Of a stretch of 40,403 nucleotides of DNA, positions 24,793 to 33,065 are shown piece after piece. The DNA comes from Bacillota bacterium (GTDB lineage Bacteria > Bacillota > Sulfobacillia > JAJZYS01 > JAJYTV01). The notes under the pieces are model-generated. The model ran no database searches and was not told where the DNA came from. It saw nothing but the letters and a program-made list of their open reading frames with translations. Location: the NCBI GenBank assembly GCA_021793645.1, contig JAJYSJ010000021.1:1-40403 (forward strand). Reading direction: 5' to 3'. A program made the translations under genes and the position numbers. How positions within the stretch are numbered: the first letter of the stretch is position 1; each line of letters starts with the position of its first letter.

Positions 24793-26195
24793 GTGGTGTA
24801 AAGTCGGGCCCCTGCGGTAGGGCTCAATTTACGGCGCTGAGAGCTGGGTTGTTCGCGGCCTCGCTCGCTCGATCGGCGTAGAGCTTCGCCATGGATTCCT
24901 GGGAGAAGTAGCGGCGAGTGGCAGCGGCCCACTCGTCGTTCTGCTCCATCAAGACGGCGCCGACGAGGCGCAAGACCGACGGGCGGTTAGGGAAGATGGC
25001 GACAACGTCGGCGCGCCGACCGATCTCGCGGTTGAGGCGTTCGAGCGGGTTGGTGGAGTGGATCTGGCGCCAATGCTCGCTCGGGAAGCTCATGTAGGCG
25101 AGGACGTCCTCCGAGGAGGTCAGCAGCATCTCGGCCACCTTGGGGAAGCGCGGTCGGAGCGATTCGGCCACCTGCGCCAGTTGGCGCAGGGCGTCCTGCT
25201 TGGTGGGCTGGACGAAGATCGTGCGGATCAGCGCCGCCGTCACCGCCTGGGCCTGCTTCGGCACCTGGCTGAGCAAGTTGCGCATGAAGTGCACTCGACA
25301 CCGCTGCCAACTGGCGCCGACGAGCACGGTCTCGATCGCCTGGCGGAGCCCCTCATGGGCATCGCTGATCGCGAGCTTGACACCCTTGAGACCGCGGCGT
25401 TTGAGGCTGCGCAGGAACTCGGTCCAGAACGGTGCATCCTCGCTCAGGCCGATGTCGCAGCCAAGGATCTCGCGCTCACCGGTGCTGCGCACCCCCGTAG
25501 CCACGACGAGTGCCATGCTTACGACGCGGTCACCTTCACGCACCTTCAGGTACTTGGCATCGAGCCAGATATACGGGTACTCGCCGTCGAGTTGACGCTG
25601 CCGGAAGGCCTCTGCCCGCTCATCGAGCTGCTTTGCTATTCGCGAGACCTCGCTCTTGCTGATGCCGGTCATACCCATCGTCTGGACGAGCTCGTCCACC
25701 TTGCGGGTGCTCACCCCGAGCACGTAGGCCTCCTGGATCACCGATGCCAAGGCCTGTTCGCTGCGCCGGCGTGGCTCCAGGAACCGCGGGAAGTACACTC
25801 CCTTGCGCAGCTTCGGGATCTGCAGCCGCACGGTACCGAGCCGGGTGTTCCAGTCCCTCGGTCGCCTGCCATTGCGGTACGTGGTGCGCTCGTCCGTCCG
25901 CTCGTGGCGCCCGGCTCCGATCTGAGCCGCAACCTCCGCCTCGATCAGGTCCTGCAGAAACGCCTGCAGACCCACGCGCATGAACTCCGGTTGATCGATC
26001 CCCGCGTTGCGCAGCAGCTCAAGCAATGCGATCTTAGACTCAGCCATCATCGGGCATCCCCTGTTGTGTCTGAACAACCACAGGAAACCCGATGGCGGCG
26101 CTTCTTGTCCAGGAAGAACCTGGGGATCGCCAGGGGACTACGTCCCCTGGGACCCCGACCCTTCTCCCGTCAGATCACCCCCTCGTTTACACCAC
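24793..26195 (-). mobile_element. IS256-family insertion sequence
   Basis: Bounded by GTGGTGTAAA at 24793-24802 and its inverted copy TTTACACCAC at 26186-26195, enclosing one transposase gene. No target-site duplication could be recognised at these limits, so the real ends may lie a few bases outside. Confidence 0.75.
24824..26050 (-). CDS. IS256-family transposase
   Basis: About 408 aa with the Transposase_mut fold. DDE residues: D in YIWLDAKYLKVREGDR, D in LAISDAHEGL and the distal E in STNPLERLNREIGRRADVVA. The CRVHFMRNLL motif is also typical. The start at MMAESKIALLELLR (26050) is preferred over the longer MFRHNRG form. Length and motifs are complete, so it should be active. Confidence 0.95.
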   Translation of the reverse strand: MMAESKIALLELLRNAGIDQPEFMRVGLQAFLQDLIEAEVAAQIGAGRHERTDERTTYRNGRRPRDWNTRLGTVRLQIPKLRKGVYFPRFLEPRRRSEQALASVIQEAYVLGVSTRKVDELVQTMGMTGISKSEVSRIAKQLDERAEAFRQRQLDGEYPYIWLDAKYLKVREGDRVVSMALVVATGVRSTGEREILGCDIGLSEDAPFWTEFLRSLKRRGLKGVKLAISDAHEGLRQAIETVLVGASWQRCRVHFMRNLLSQVPKQAQAVTAALIRTIFVQPTKQDALRQLAQVAESLRPRFPKVAEMLLTSSEDVLAYMSFPSEHWRQIHSTNPLERLNREIGRRADVVAIFPNRPSVLRLVGAVLMEQNDEWAAATRRYFSQESMAKLYADRASEAANNPALSAVN

Positions 26196-26355
26196 TCTAC
26201 GGGACGCGAACGCCGCCTGGGTCCGCGCGGTGGAGAGCGTAGAGCCGGGCGCCGCGGTGCAAGTATGGCGGTCTCTATGGATGTTCGCCGAAAGCCCCCT
26301 CGAAGAGAGTGAGGCATGCCTTCCTGCCAGACTATTTTGGGAGGTAGAAGAGTGA
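26196..26355 (+). pseudogene. 3' fragment of a gene cut by IS256
   Basis: The frame is open from the IS end to TGA 26355 (RDANAAWVRAVESVEPGAAV, LEESEACLPARLFWEVEE). It ends with GTGA overlapping the haloacid dehalogenase start, as in a coupled operon. No start codon of its own is evident and no homologous 5' part was found beyond the other IS end. Family not recognised. Confidence 0.4.
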
Positions 26356-27029
26356 AACCAAAGATACTGCTGTTCGATCTCTTCGGAACGCTGGTTGATG
26401 TGGGTGGCGTGGCGGACGAATGTGAGCGCGTGTTTCCTGGACATGGTGAGCAGCTCAGCCGGGTCTGGCGCGACAAACAACTCAAGTACACGTGGCTTAG
26501 GACGCTGATGGGCCGTTACGAGAACTTCGAGCGTATTACCCAACACGCACTTGTGGCTGCTTGCAACGACTTGCGTCTGCATCCGGATGATGCGCTCAAG
26601 GAGGACCTCCCGGCGGCGTTTGAGCGCCTGAAGCCGTTTCCCGAGGTGCCGACGGCGCTTGCTTCCTTGGCGTCGGACGGATTCCACCTCGGTGTGCTGT
26701 CAAATGGAACCCGTCAGCAGGCGAGCGCGGTTTTGGCGCAGTCGGCGTTTGGCGTGCCAATTTTGATCTTCAGCGCCGACGACGTTCGGCTATACAAGCC
26801 AGCACCTGGCGTTTACGCGTTTGGAGTCCAGCAGGTCCAGGCAGAAGTCGGCGAGGTGCTCTTCGTCTCTGCGAACGCCTGGGACGTCGCAGGTGCTCGC
26901 GCATTCGGCCTTTCGTGCGCATGGCTGGACAGGGCACGCGGCTCATTCGAGGAACTGGACGTTACACCGACAATCGTTGCGCATGATCTCGACGACCTCG
27001 TCCACGAGCTGAGACAGCGAGAGGCATAA
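26352..27029 (+). CDS. L-2-haloacid dehalogenase-type HAD hydrolase
   Basis: About 225 aa. HAD type II features: nucleophile motif FDLFGTLVD (D9, T13), WRDKQLKYTW (the substrate Arg), LSNGTR (motif II Ser/Asn), DDVRLYKPAPGVYAFG (motif III Lys) and VSANAWDVAGARAFGLS (Ser, Asn, Asp of motif IV). These match the residues known for L-2-haloacid dehalogenases, which replace halogen with hydroxyl on 2-haloalkanoic acids. GTG start with GGGAGGTAG upstream; coupled to the truncated frame before it. Confidence 0.9.
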   Translation: MKPKILLFDLFGTLVDVGGVADECERVFPGHGEQLSRVWRDKQLKYTWLRTLMGRYENFERITQHALVAACNDLRLHPDDALKEDLPAAFERLKPFPEVPTALASLASDGFHLGVLSNGTRQQASAVLAQSAFGVPILIFSADDVRLYKPAPGVYAFGVQQVQAEVGEVLFVSANAWDVAGARAFGLSCAWLDRARGSFEELDVTPTIVAHDLDDLVHELRQREA

Positions 27030-27177
27030 GCCAAGATCTGCGTCTGCGGGCAATTGCCTGTTGCAATCGAGGCGCATCGCAACGACTTCCCTGAACGGCG
27101 GTGCGATGCGACGTTTCGATTCGACGGATGCGACGCACTAAACGCAAGGCACTGCCCGAAAACGCGAATACGACGCC

Positions 27178-27624
27178 CTACGCGCGATGCCAGACGCTTC
27201 GCATCTCAACACCGGCCGCTGTGAACAGGTTGTGCACGGGGCACCGGTCCTCCACCTGAAGGGCCAACTGCTCGAGTCGTTCTTGCGGCTCGTCCGTCTC
27301 CACCGCGACGTCCAGCTCCACGCGTTGGAAGTGACGCCGTACACCTGGGACACCAAGCATTCCGTCGCGATCGAAGACCCCTTCGGCTGCGAAGGCCAGG
27401 GCACCGTGCTGGAATCCCATAGACTCTGCGACCAAGGGTACTACGACTGCGAGGCAACCAGTGAGGGCGGCCAAGGCGGCTTCCAAAGGGCTGGGTCCCG
27501 ATCCCTCACCACCGGCTGCCGGTGGCTCGTCGGTGCGGAACTTCACTTGCCGCCTCGTCGTGTGTTCGGTCTTGATGCCATACGGTGACCTGCTCTGGAT
27601 CGCAATCTTCAATGTCTGAGCCAC
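27178..27624 (-). CDS. OsmC/Ohr family protein
   Basis: About 148 aa. The OsmC fold has two conserved cysteines, in LAALTGCLAVVV and VEDRCPVHNLF. The family reduces organic hydroperoxides with dithiol partners, or acts on other sulfur compounds. GTG start 15 nt after the selenoprotein stop, the last gene of a minus-strand run (DUF6789-like, lspA, selenoprotein, osmC). The context supports a redox role. Confidence 0.9.
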   Translation of the reverse strand: MAQTLKIAIQSRSPYGIKTEHTTRRQVKFRTDEPPAAGGEGSGPSPLEAALAALTGCLAVVVPLVAESMGFQHGALAFAAEGVFDRDGMLGVPGVRRHFQRVELDVAVETDEPQERLEQLALQVEDRCPVHNLFTAAGVEMRSVWHRA

Positions 27625-27641
27625 ATGATCGCCTACCTATC

Positions 27642-28421
27642 TCAGGTTCTCGTATCCACTTCGACGAGCGAACCGCCCGTTTGAACGTCCTCTATAACTT
27701 GAAGCGCCGCTAGAACGCGCCGTCGCTGAGTAGTCCCATCTCCTGGAGGTCCGGCCGTCTGCCCGCGGGAACCGGGCACGACCAGAGCCCGCGGTAGGAG
27801 GACGCGTTCAGTAAGCTTGCGGTTGATAGAGATCGAGGTCGTTAAGATACCGGCCTGTTCCAAAAAGCGCGCGAGCAGTCCCACGGACTGATGGCACACC
27901 GGTCAGACCGGTACGAGCAGCACCGCATCGACACCGTCTGCTTGGAGCTGCGCCGCGATCTCGGGGGCGGACGTCTCCAGAAACGGTTGGGGATCAGGCT
28001 GGTAGCCCATGAAACTCACGTGGCGAGGGGCAACCCGACCGATCGCTCCCTCATCGGCTAGTTGGCGCACTACATCCAGCGGGAACACGCTGTTGTAGTC
28101 CTGACGGGCTGCGGTCGTGTCGTAATGGGAATGGTGGACATGCCATGACTGCAATGGCCCCGAACTGGCGATCCACCGGAAGCTGGAATCGCCGTATGGG
28201 CTTGCTTCGTCAAACGGAGGCTGTCCGGGGATCACCACACCGCCGGAACTGATCACCGCAATGGCCATATTGCGCAGCGGTTTTGACGGTATGGAGAGCG
28301 GTGCCTCCGTGAACGTGATCCATGGGTAAGTACGGAACGCTTCGCAGTACCTTGCTTCTTGCAGCAGTGGTTCAACCTCGGTTCGCCAGGCGGCGAAGCT
28401 TTGCGACCAATCGGATGGCAA
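27642..28421 (-). CDS. GrdB/PrdB-related selenoprotein with UxxC motif
   Basis: About 259 aa if UGA at 27905-27903 is read as selenocysteine (U173). The frame continues without break: VDAVLLVPV-U-PVCHQSVGLLARFLEQ, giving UxxC with C176. Homologous glycine/sarcosine/betaine/proline reductase B-type proteins have this 'VP(C/U)PVCHQ' site followed by GIxT and PRALVVPGSRGQTAGPP. A hairpin CAGTCC-GTG-GGACTG starts 12 nt after the UGA, with its loop 18 nt away, as in known bacterial SECIS. TTG 28421 start (AAGGAGGG 9 nt upstream). N-terminal part: VISSGGVVIPGQPPFDEASP, FMGYQPDPQ. Substrate unknown. Confidence 0.8.
27876..27890 (-). promoter_or_regulatory. SECIS-like hairpin for the GrdB/PrdB-like gene
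   Basis: A perfect 6-bp stem CAGTCC/GGACTG with a GTG loop, inside the coding frame. The loop begins 18 nt after the UGA; bacterial SECIS elements lie at this distance with a GU in the loop. Confidence 0.65.
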
Positions 28422-28489
28422 GAGATCAAGCCCTCCTTGCGGTCCCACTTTAAAGTACCGACCTCGCCCGCGATTTGGAGATTCTGCTG

Positions 28490-29029
28490 CTACCGCAGCG
28501 GAGGGATGATTCGCCGGCCGGCCGTACCTGAGCCCTCACGCATGGCATCCGGACGCAGCCATGCGACGAGAACCCAAATGGCCCCCACGCGCAACGCGAC
28601 ATCGGCCAAGTTGAACACCGCTGGCCATGGCCATACCTGGAGAAAGTCGGTGACATGGCCAGACGCGAGGCGCGAAAGGACGTTTCCCGCAGCGCCTCCC
28701 AGCATCAAGGCAAGGCCGATTCGGCCACGGGGAATACGCATCACAGCGACGACCAGCCCCAGGACAGCCAGGGCGCCGACCAACAGCCAGAGGAGAGGAA
28801 CCCGTGCGCCGAGCCCGAAGGCGACGCCCGGGTTAGTGATAAGGCGAAGACCGAACCAGGGTTGGACGACCCAGGTCACCACACCTTTGGCGAGTCGACT
28901 GGCTGCCCAAGATTTCGTCGCCCAGTCGACGCCGAGCACGAGGGCAGGCACAGCGAATGCTACCGCCAGATGGCGACGAGTACCGTTGGCGTTTGGGCTA
29001 TGCACGCGCACTGTGAGTCGACGTTTCAA
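28490..29029 (-). CDS. lspA: Lipoprotein signal peptidase (signal peptidase II)
   Basis: About 179 aa, four membrane helices. LspA motifs: VLGVDWATKSWAASRL, LRLITNPGVAFGLGA, MLGGAAGNVLSRLASGHVTD (catalytic Asp in VTDFL) and FNLADVALRVGAIWVL (second catalytic Asp). It removes signal peptides from prolipoproteins. The start (TTG 29029, or GTG 29005) overlaps the end of the upstream membrane gene, so it is co-translated in the same minus-strand run. Confidence 0.95.
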   Translation of the reverse strand: MKRRLTVRVHSPNANGTRRHLAVAFAVPALVLGVDWATKSWAASRLAKGVVTWVVQPWFGLRLITNPGVAFGLGARVPLLWLLVGALAVLGLVVAVMRIPRGRIGLALMLGGAAGNVLSRLASGHVTDFLQVWPWPAVFNLADVALRVGAIWVLVAWLRPDAMREGSGTAGRRIIPPLR

Positions 29030-29477
29030 CAGTTACGCCGCCGTAGATCGCGCCCAGCACGGCTCCGAAGATCAGGTGAGCGACAAGGCTGCCCATGATC
29101 GCTCCAGCGCCCAAGTTGGCGAAGAAGAATCCGGGCGGCATCTTGGCCATCGACGGGTTGAGCATCGGAAGCATCGGCGCCACCATCACCATCATCACGA
29201 TCCACGGTACCAACCCGAAGAGCAGCCCGCGCAGCCAGCCCTGTCCCGGAAGGAATCGGGCGAGCCAGTACACGTACACGAGCGCCAGGATGAGACCGAT
29301 CATCAGATGCATGATCCATCCGAGCGCGATGGAGTTCATGCCGAACATACCGCCCAGCATGGCCGGCACGTTCATGGCAGGCAGTCCCATCAAGGGAGCC
29401 ATGTAGAGCACGACCGTGAACACGACCCAGGCGACGAGGCCAGCAAGCATAGCCCGACCGAAGTCCGGCTTTCTCAT
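28998..29477 (-). CDS. DUF6789-like polytopic membrane protein
   Basis: About 159 aa from ATG 29477 (GGAGGTGTTCCGA upstream). Four helices: AMLAGLVAWVVFTVVLYMAP, ALGWIMHLMIGLILALVYVY, LLFGLVPWIVMMVMVAPMLP, GSLVAHLIFGAVLGAIYGGV, with Met-rich stretches (GLPAMNVPAMLGGMFGMNS). Function unknown. First gene of the run leading to lspA; the promoter region is shared with the divergent glutaredoxin gene at 29574. Confidence 0.7.
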   Translation of the reverse strand: MRKPDFGRAMLAGLVAWVVFTVVLYMAPLMGLPAMNVPAMLGGMFGMNSIALGWIMHLMIGLILALVYVYWLARFLPGQGWLRGLLFGLVPWIVMMVMVAPMLPMLNPSMAKMPPGFFFANLGAGAIMGSLVAHLIFGAVLGAIYGGVTVETSTHSARA

Positions 29478-29573
29478 TCGGAACACCTCCTGGCGGCAGG
29501 ATACCGCCGTGAAGACATGTGTTCCGTAGCGCGCCTTACATTCGGCGACGAGAGGATGTGGTGAACTGATCAC

Positions 29574-29810
29574 ATGGAAGGCAAGAGCGTGACGCTTTAT
29601 GGACATGACTGCTGCCCCGGCACAGTGCGCGCGCGGGAGTACCTGCGCAGGCGCGGTATTCCGTTTGTCGAGCGGGACGTGACACAGCCGGGACCTTTCG
29701 CGGAGATGGTTCGACACGGCTCATACGCGACGCCGTTGCTGGTCTTCGGGGAGTCGCGTATGGTGGGCTTTGACGCGAAGGAGTTTGAGCGCTTGTGGGA
29801 CCAGGCATGA
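29574..29810 (+). CDS. Glutaredoxin-like protein
   Basis: About 78 aa. Thioredoxin fold: VTLYGHDCCPGTVRAREYLR, GIPFVERDVTQ, SYATPLLVFGESRMVGFDAK, where ATP is the cis-Pro loop. The active site reads CCPG rather than CxxC, so a monothiol or atypical mechanism is likely. Probably handles thiol disulfides or metals in the redox cluster. Confidence 0.85.
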   Translation: MEGKSVTLYGHDCCPGTVRAREYLRRRGIPFVERDVTQPGPFAEMVRHGSYATPLLVFGESRMVGFDAKEFERLWDQA

Positions 29811-29855
29811 TGGATTGGCTGGTCGAGCGCTGAACACGGACGGGATGTGCGACGC

Positions 29856-30149
29856 ATGATCGAACCCCTGACGCGCTATCGCTTGCGCACCATGGCAGGC
29901 GAGATCGACGTCGGGCTCTTACGGTTTATCAGCTCCAGAGACATCATCCGGACTTCCGTGTACACAGCTTTGGTTGTGGGAACGATCCTCACGCTCATCA
30001 ACCAGGGCGACATCTACTTGGCGGATCACGTAACAGGCATTGTACTCGTCAAAACCCTGCTAACTTACGTTGTGCCATATTGCGTTTCAATTTTTGGGGC
30101 CATGTCCGCTGCTCGGGTGCGACGGACGACCGACGACGCCACCCGGTAG
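29856..30149 (+). CDS. nrtS: NrtS-like small membrane protein
   Basis: About 97 aa with two membrane helices: SVYTALVVGTILTLINQGDI and VLVKTLLTYVVPYCVSIFGA. This matches the short NrtS family, reported as nitrate/nitrite transporters. ATG 29856 is preferred to GTG 29847. The Crp/Fnr regulator gene follows at once and may belong to the same transcript. Confidence 0.7.
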   Translation: MIEPLTRYRLRTMAGEIDVGLLRFISSRDIIRTSVYTALVVGTILTLINQGDIYLADHVTGIVLVKTLLTYVVPYCVSIFGAMSAARVRRTTDDATR

Positions 30150-30175
30150 ACCTAGATTGGAAGGGGGCAACCCGA

Positions 30176-30871
30176 GTGGAGGATGAGAAGCTAAAGTACC
30201 TCTCACGGATCAACATATTCTCGGACCTTGACAAGGACACGCTGCAAAAGTTGGACAAGATAACTCCCATGGTCACGGTGCCGCGCGGAGCAGTAATCAC
30301 AAGCCCCGGCGACGTGGACTCCGTCCTCTACCTTCTGAAGCGTGGGCGCGTTCGACTCTACAAAACGACGCCGGACGGGAGCGAGATCACACTTGCCATG
30401 CTTGGCGACGGGAACGTCTTCGGGGCAACCGGCTCGCTCGGCCTTGGCAATCCCGACATGTATGCTGAAGCCATACAGAGCTCTCTCGTCTGCGCCATGC
30501 GCGAGGAGGACGTCGCAAGCCTCATCCAGAGGAACCCTGCGGTCGGGATGCGGCTGATCTCGCTCCTCAGCCAACGCGTACGCGAACTGGAAGAACAGGT
30601 CGAAAGTCTTTCACACCAGGACGTGGAAGGCAGGGTTCTGCGTCTGCTGGTGCATCTCGCGGATGATTTCGGCGTGGCCGACAGAGGATACACTCGCCTC
30701 GATGTACCGCTAACACATGAGGAGATTGCCACGATGGTCGGGTCGACGCGAGAGACCGTCACCACGACCTTGTCGCACTTAGGACGGCTGGGGCTTGTTC
30801 GCACGGGAAGGCGCGAGATCGCCATCAACAGGGAGCGCGTCACAGAGTGGCTGAACGCGAAGAGCAATTAG
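30176..30871 (+). CDS. Crp/Fnr family transcriptional regulator
   Basis: About 231 aa. It has a cyclic-nucleotide-binding-type beta barrel (YLSRINIFSDLDKDTLQKLD, VITSPGDVDSVLYLLKRGRV, MLGDGNVFGATGSLGLGNPD), a dimer helix (LISLLSQRVRELEEQVESLS) and a winged helix (LTHEEIATMVGSTRETVTTT). No cysteine cluster is present at the N terminus, so it is not an FNR-type iron-sulfur sensor. GTG 30176 with AAGGGGG upstream. A palindrome TGTAAG-N4-CTTACA starts 9 nt after its stop. Confidence 0.92.
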   Translation: MEDEKLKYLSRINIFSDLDKDTLQKLDKITPMVTVPRGAVITSPGDVDSVLYLLKRGRVRLYKTTPDGSEITLAMLGDGNVFGATGSLGLGNPDMYAEAIQSSLVCAMREEDVASLIQRNPAVGMRLISLLSQRVRELEEQVESLSHQDVEGRVLRLLVHLADDFGVADRGYTRLDVPLTHEEIATMVGSTRETVTTTLSHLGRLGLVRTGRREIAINRERVTEWLNAKSN

Positions 30872-30879
30872 TTCGGACA

Positions 30880-30895
30880 TGTAAGCGCCCTTACA
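30880..30895. promoter_or_regulatory. Putative Crp/Fnr-type operator
   Basis: A perfect inverted repeat TGTAAG-CGCC-CTTACA, size and symmetry like Crp/Fnr-family sites. It sits between the regulator and the SEC-C gene, so it may control the latter. Binding is inferred. Confidence 0.45.
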
Positions 30896-30942
30896 GTTCT
30901 TCTGATGCCGACGGCGCACGATCGACAGGGAGGTGTTAGAGC

Positions 30943-31089
30943 ATGAGCGAGCACGAGCACCAGCATGTTGACTTCGGCGCCGCCTGTCCCTGCGGGTCCG
31001 GCAAGACCTACGGGGAGTGCTGTGGCGCAAACGAAGCCTGTGGCTGCGGGTCAGGCAAGCAGTACAAGGAGTGCTGCGGAGCCAAGTAG
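30943..31089 (+). CDS. SEC-C mini-protein (two zinc motifs)
   Basis: 48 aa, almost only two SEC-C motifs: CPCGSGKTYGECCGA and CGCGSGKQYKECCGAK. The SEC-C motif (CxCxSG...CC) is a zinc-binding unit known from SecA, where it contacts SecB and ribosomes. ATG with GGGAGGTGTTAGAGC upstream. A paralogue is encoded at 40111-40236. Confidence 0.8.
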   Translation: MSEHEHQHVDFGAACPCGSGKTYGECCGANEACGCGSGKQYKECCGAK

Positions 31090-31231
31090 CACGCCAGCCG
31101 GCAGACGCGGAGTGTGAGCCAAGCCGCGTCTGCCGGCATGATTAAACGCCTGAGTCGGCGCCGCGTTGTGATGCGGCCCCATTGGCTCGCATTCGGTCGC
31201 CGCAGAGGACTACGAAAGGGGGCGCGGCCGC

Positions 31232-31995
31232 GTGGTGAGACCATACGCCTCTTATCACGGCATTCCGATCCCCTGCGTGGACGCGCACGAAATGCGGCGT
31301 ATCGACCAGATCATGGCGGATGACTACGGCATCGGTCTCGCGCAGATGGCGGAGAGCGCAGGGCCGGCACTGGCCGCACTGGCGCTTCGTATGTTGCGGG
31401 GCTGCAAGGGCCTGCCGGTGGTCGTGCTGGCCGGCAAGGGCGGAAACGGCAGTGGCGCCCTGGTGGCCGCGAGGCGGCTTGCAGCGTGGGGCTTCACGGT
31501 GCAGGTCGTCCTGTCGGAGGCAGGTCTCGCGGAGCCCTCCCGAACGCTCAGGGCGACGCTGGACAGCATGGATATCCCCGTTACCGCCTACGCGGCATCA
31601 GACGGCCAGCGCGTCGAGGAAGAGATCGGGAGCGCGCGCTCGTCATCGATGGGCTCGTCGGGTACAGCCTGCAGGGCGTCCCCCACGGGAGTGTCGCTGA
31701 GCTTATCCGACTCACGCATGAGACTGCGCGCGTCCTGTCGCTGGATGTGCCCTCTGGCCTGGACCCCACGACTGGCGTGCCGCGGGACCCGGCGGTACGG
31801 GCAGAGGCGACGCTGACAATCGCACTGCCCAAATCAGGACTACTCCGTCCGGCGGCGGGGGCGCATGTCGGCCGACTCTACCTGGCGGATATCGGGGTGC
31901 CTGCCGAGGCGTATTCCCGTCTCGGCATCGAGGTACCGCAGATCTTCGATGGACGGGCTTTCCTCCGCATCACTGGGGGATCGGCGTTCCCGTGA
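31232..31995 (+). pseudogene. nnrE: NAD(P)HX epimerase (YjeF_N type), frameshifted
   Basis: Epimerase that repairs hydrated NAD(P)H. Frame 1: VDAHEMRRIDQIMADDYGIG, LAQMAESAGPALAALAL, VVVLAGKGGNGSGALVAARR. At a GC repeat near 31635 homology moves to a second frame: ALVIDGLVGYSLQGVPHGSV, LDVPSGLDPTTGVPRDPAVR, ATLTIALPKSGLLRPAAGAH, and ends at TGA 31995. The catalytic Asp lies in LVIDGLVG, after the break. The kinase domain often fused to it (NnrD) is absent. Either a slip in sequencing or a recent mutation. Confidence 0.8.
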
Positions 31996-32028
31996 CGGGC
32001 ATCGGATTCGGAAGAGCACAGGCCAGCT

Positions 32029-32532
32029 TCATTCGGCGCCCCAACAAGGTTCCAGTTCCACGCCCAGTCCGAGTGCGATTCGGTTCACGTAGTTGAAGTA
32101 GGCGACGACCTGGGCCGCATCGTGCACCGCTCGCGCGTCCAGGCCGGCCGCACGCAGATCGGCGACGAGCCTCTCGCATTGGCCATGGCCCAGCACGGTG
32201 AGTTCTCTGCTGAAGCGGACGAGTGCCCGCAGACGCTCACTCGCCGCAATCGGGACCTCACCGCTGGCCAGCCTGTCGACCAGCGCAGGTTCGCCACCCT
32301 CGACACGGAGAGCCTCCCCGTGATGGCGCACTCAGTAATGACAAGAGTTTGCGGCGGACACGGCGACTGCCATCGCCTCTCGTTCGAGACGCGTGAGCGG
32401 CGAGGGGGCAAACATCACGGCGCGGTACAAAGAGACATGCGCCCTCGCCGCGTCCGAACTCCAACCGCAGATGCGGAGAATGTGGTCTGCCTCGGACAGT
32501 GGACCATCTGTGGGATAGGGTATGTAGGCCAA
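32029..32532 (-). CDS. AhpD-like peroxidase-related selenoprotein (CxxU)
   Basis: About 167 aa if UGA 32334-32332 is decoded. The AhpD/carboxymuconolactone decarboxylase motif normally reads SAANxCHYCxxHHG; here it is VSAANSCHY-U-VRHHGEALR (C64, U67), with UGA replacing the second Cys. The rest matches: PLTRLEREAMAVAVSAAN, DAAQVVAYFNYVNRIALGLG. A stem (CACGGGGA/TCTCCGTG, one wobble) begins 9 nt after the UGA. TTG 32532 is chosen because AGGAGGGA lies 4-5 nt upstream. CxxU would act in peroxide reduction. Confidence 0.82.
32304..32322 (-). promoter_or_regulatory. SECIS-like hairpin for the AhpD-like gene
   Basis: An 8-bp stem (CACGGGGA pairing with TCTCCGTG) with a 3-nt loop, 9 nt after the UGA; loop at 17-18 nt, within the bacterial SECIS range. 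Confidence 0.55.
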
Positions 32533-32736
32533 GGTATCCCTCCTGTATGGGCTCAAGCGTAGTCTTGCGTCGTGTGCTACGGAATCCCTGTCAAAGGGAA
32601 GCGCTCGCCTCCTGTACGATGGACACGACGCCTCAATTGTAAGCCGCGCTACTGTGCAGTTTTCCGTAGAACATCATGCTCAACAGAGCGGCGATGACCG
32701 CTGCTGCACCATTCCTTTGAGGGGGTTCGAGCGACC

Positions 32737-32982
32737 ATGATGACGCTGTACCAAATCGAGGGATGCCCTTACTGTCACATGGTACGGCAGAAGCTCTCGG
32801 ATATGGAACTGACGTACGTTTCCGTCTGCGTCTCGCCGGATCGCAGTCGCAGGCAGAAGGTGTTGGAGGCGTCTGGTCAGCCAACGGTGCCTGTGCTCGT
32901 CGACGGAGACGTGGTGCTGGCTGACGAGAACGAGATCATCGCGTACCTCGCGAAGACCTACGGTGGGGTGCAGCGCGCTTGA
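32737..32982 (+). CDS. Glutaredoxin family protein
   Basis: About 81 aa. Dithiol active site CPYC in LYQIEGCPYCHMVRQKLSDM, cis-Pro in GQPTVPVLVDGDVVLADENE, and IIAYLAKTYG at the end. Close to the N-terminal domain of glutathione transferases. GAGGGGG upstream of the ATG. A strong hairpin lies 19 nt after the stop. Confidence 0.9.
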   Translation: MMTLYQIEGCPYCHMVRQKLSDMELTYVSVCVSPDRSRRQKVLEASGQPTVPVLVDGDVVLADENEIIAYLAKTYGGVQRA

Positions 32983-33001
32983 TTTGCACCTTGCACGACT
33001 C

Positions 33002-33042
33002 GCGGTGGAAGCGACCACCAAACCGGCGGTCGCTTCCACCGC
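33002..33042. terminator. Strong hairpin, possible two-way terminator
   Basis: A 15-bp perfect stem (33002-33016 with 33028-33042) with an 11-nt loop lies between the convergent glutaredoxin and peroxiredoxin runs. No T-run follows, so the call rests on position and stem strength. Confidence 0.5.
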
Positions 33043-33065
33043 CTTGCTCGAAGAGTCGTTATCAC

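Noticed and set aside
25058-26242. 394-codon plus-strand frame opposite the IS256 transposase
   Set aside because: Antisense shadow; the minus strand encodes an intact transposase with all motifs.
27030-27170. Short repeated GATGCGACG units as a CRISPR-like or regulatory repeat
   Set aside because: Only two short copies with irregular spacing; no array structure.
28359-29564. 401-codon plus-strand frame across lspA and the membrane gene
   Set aside because: Low-complexity Arg/His/Ser-rich product, antisense to two clear genes.
31600-31660. Selenocysteine recoding in the NAD(P)HX epimerase
   Set aside because: Homology changes frame at a GC repeat and no in-frame UGA replaces a cysteine.
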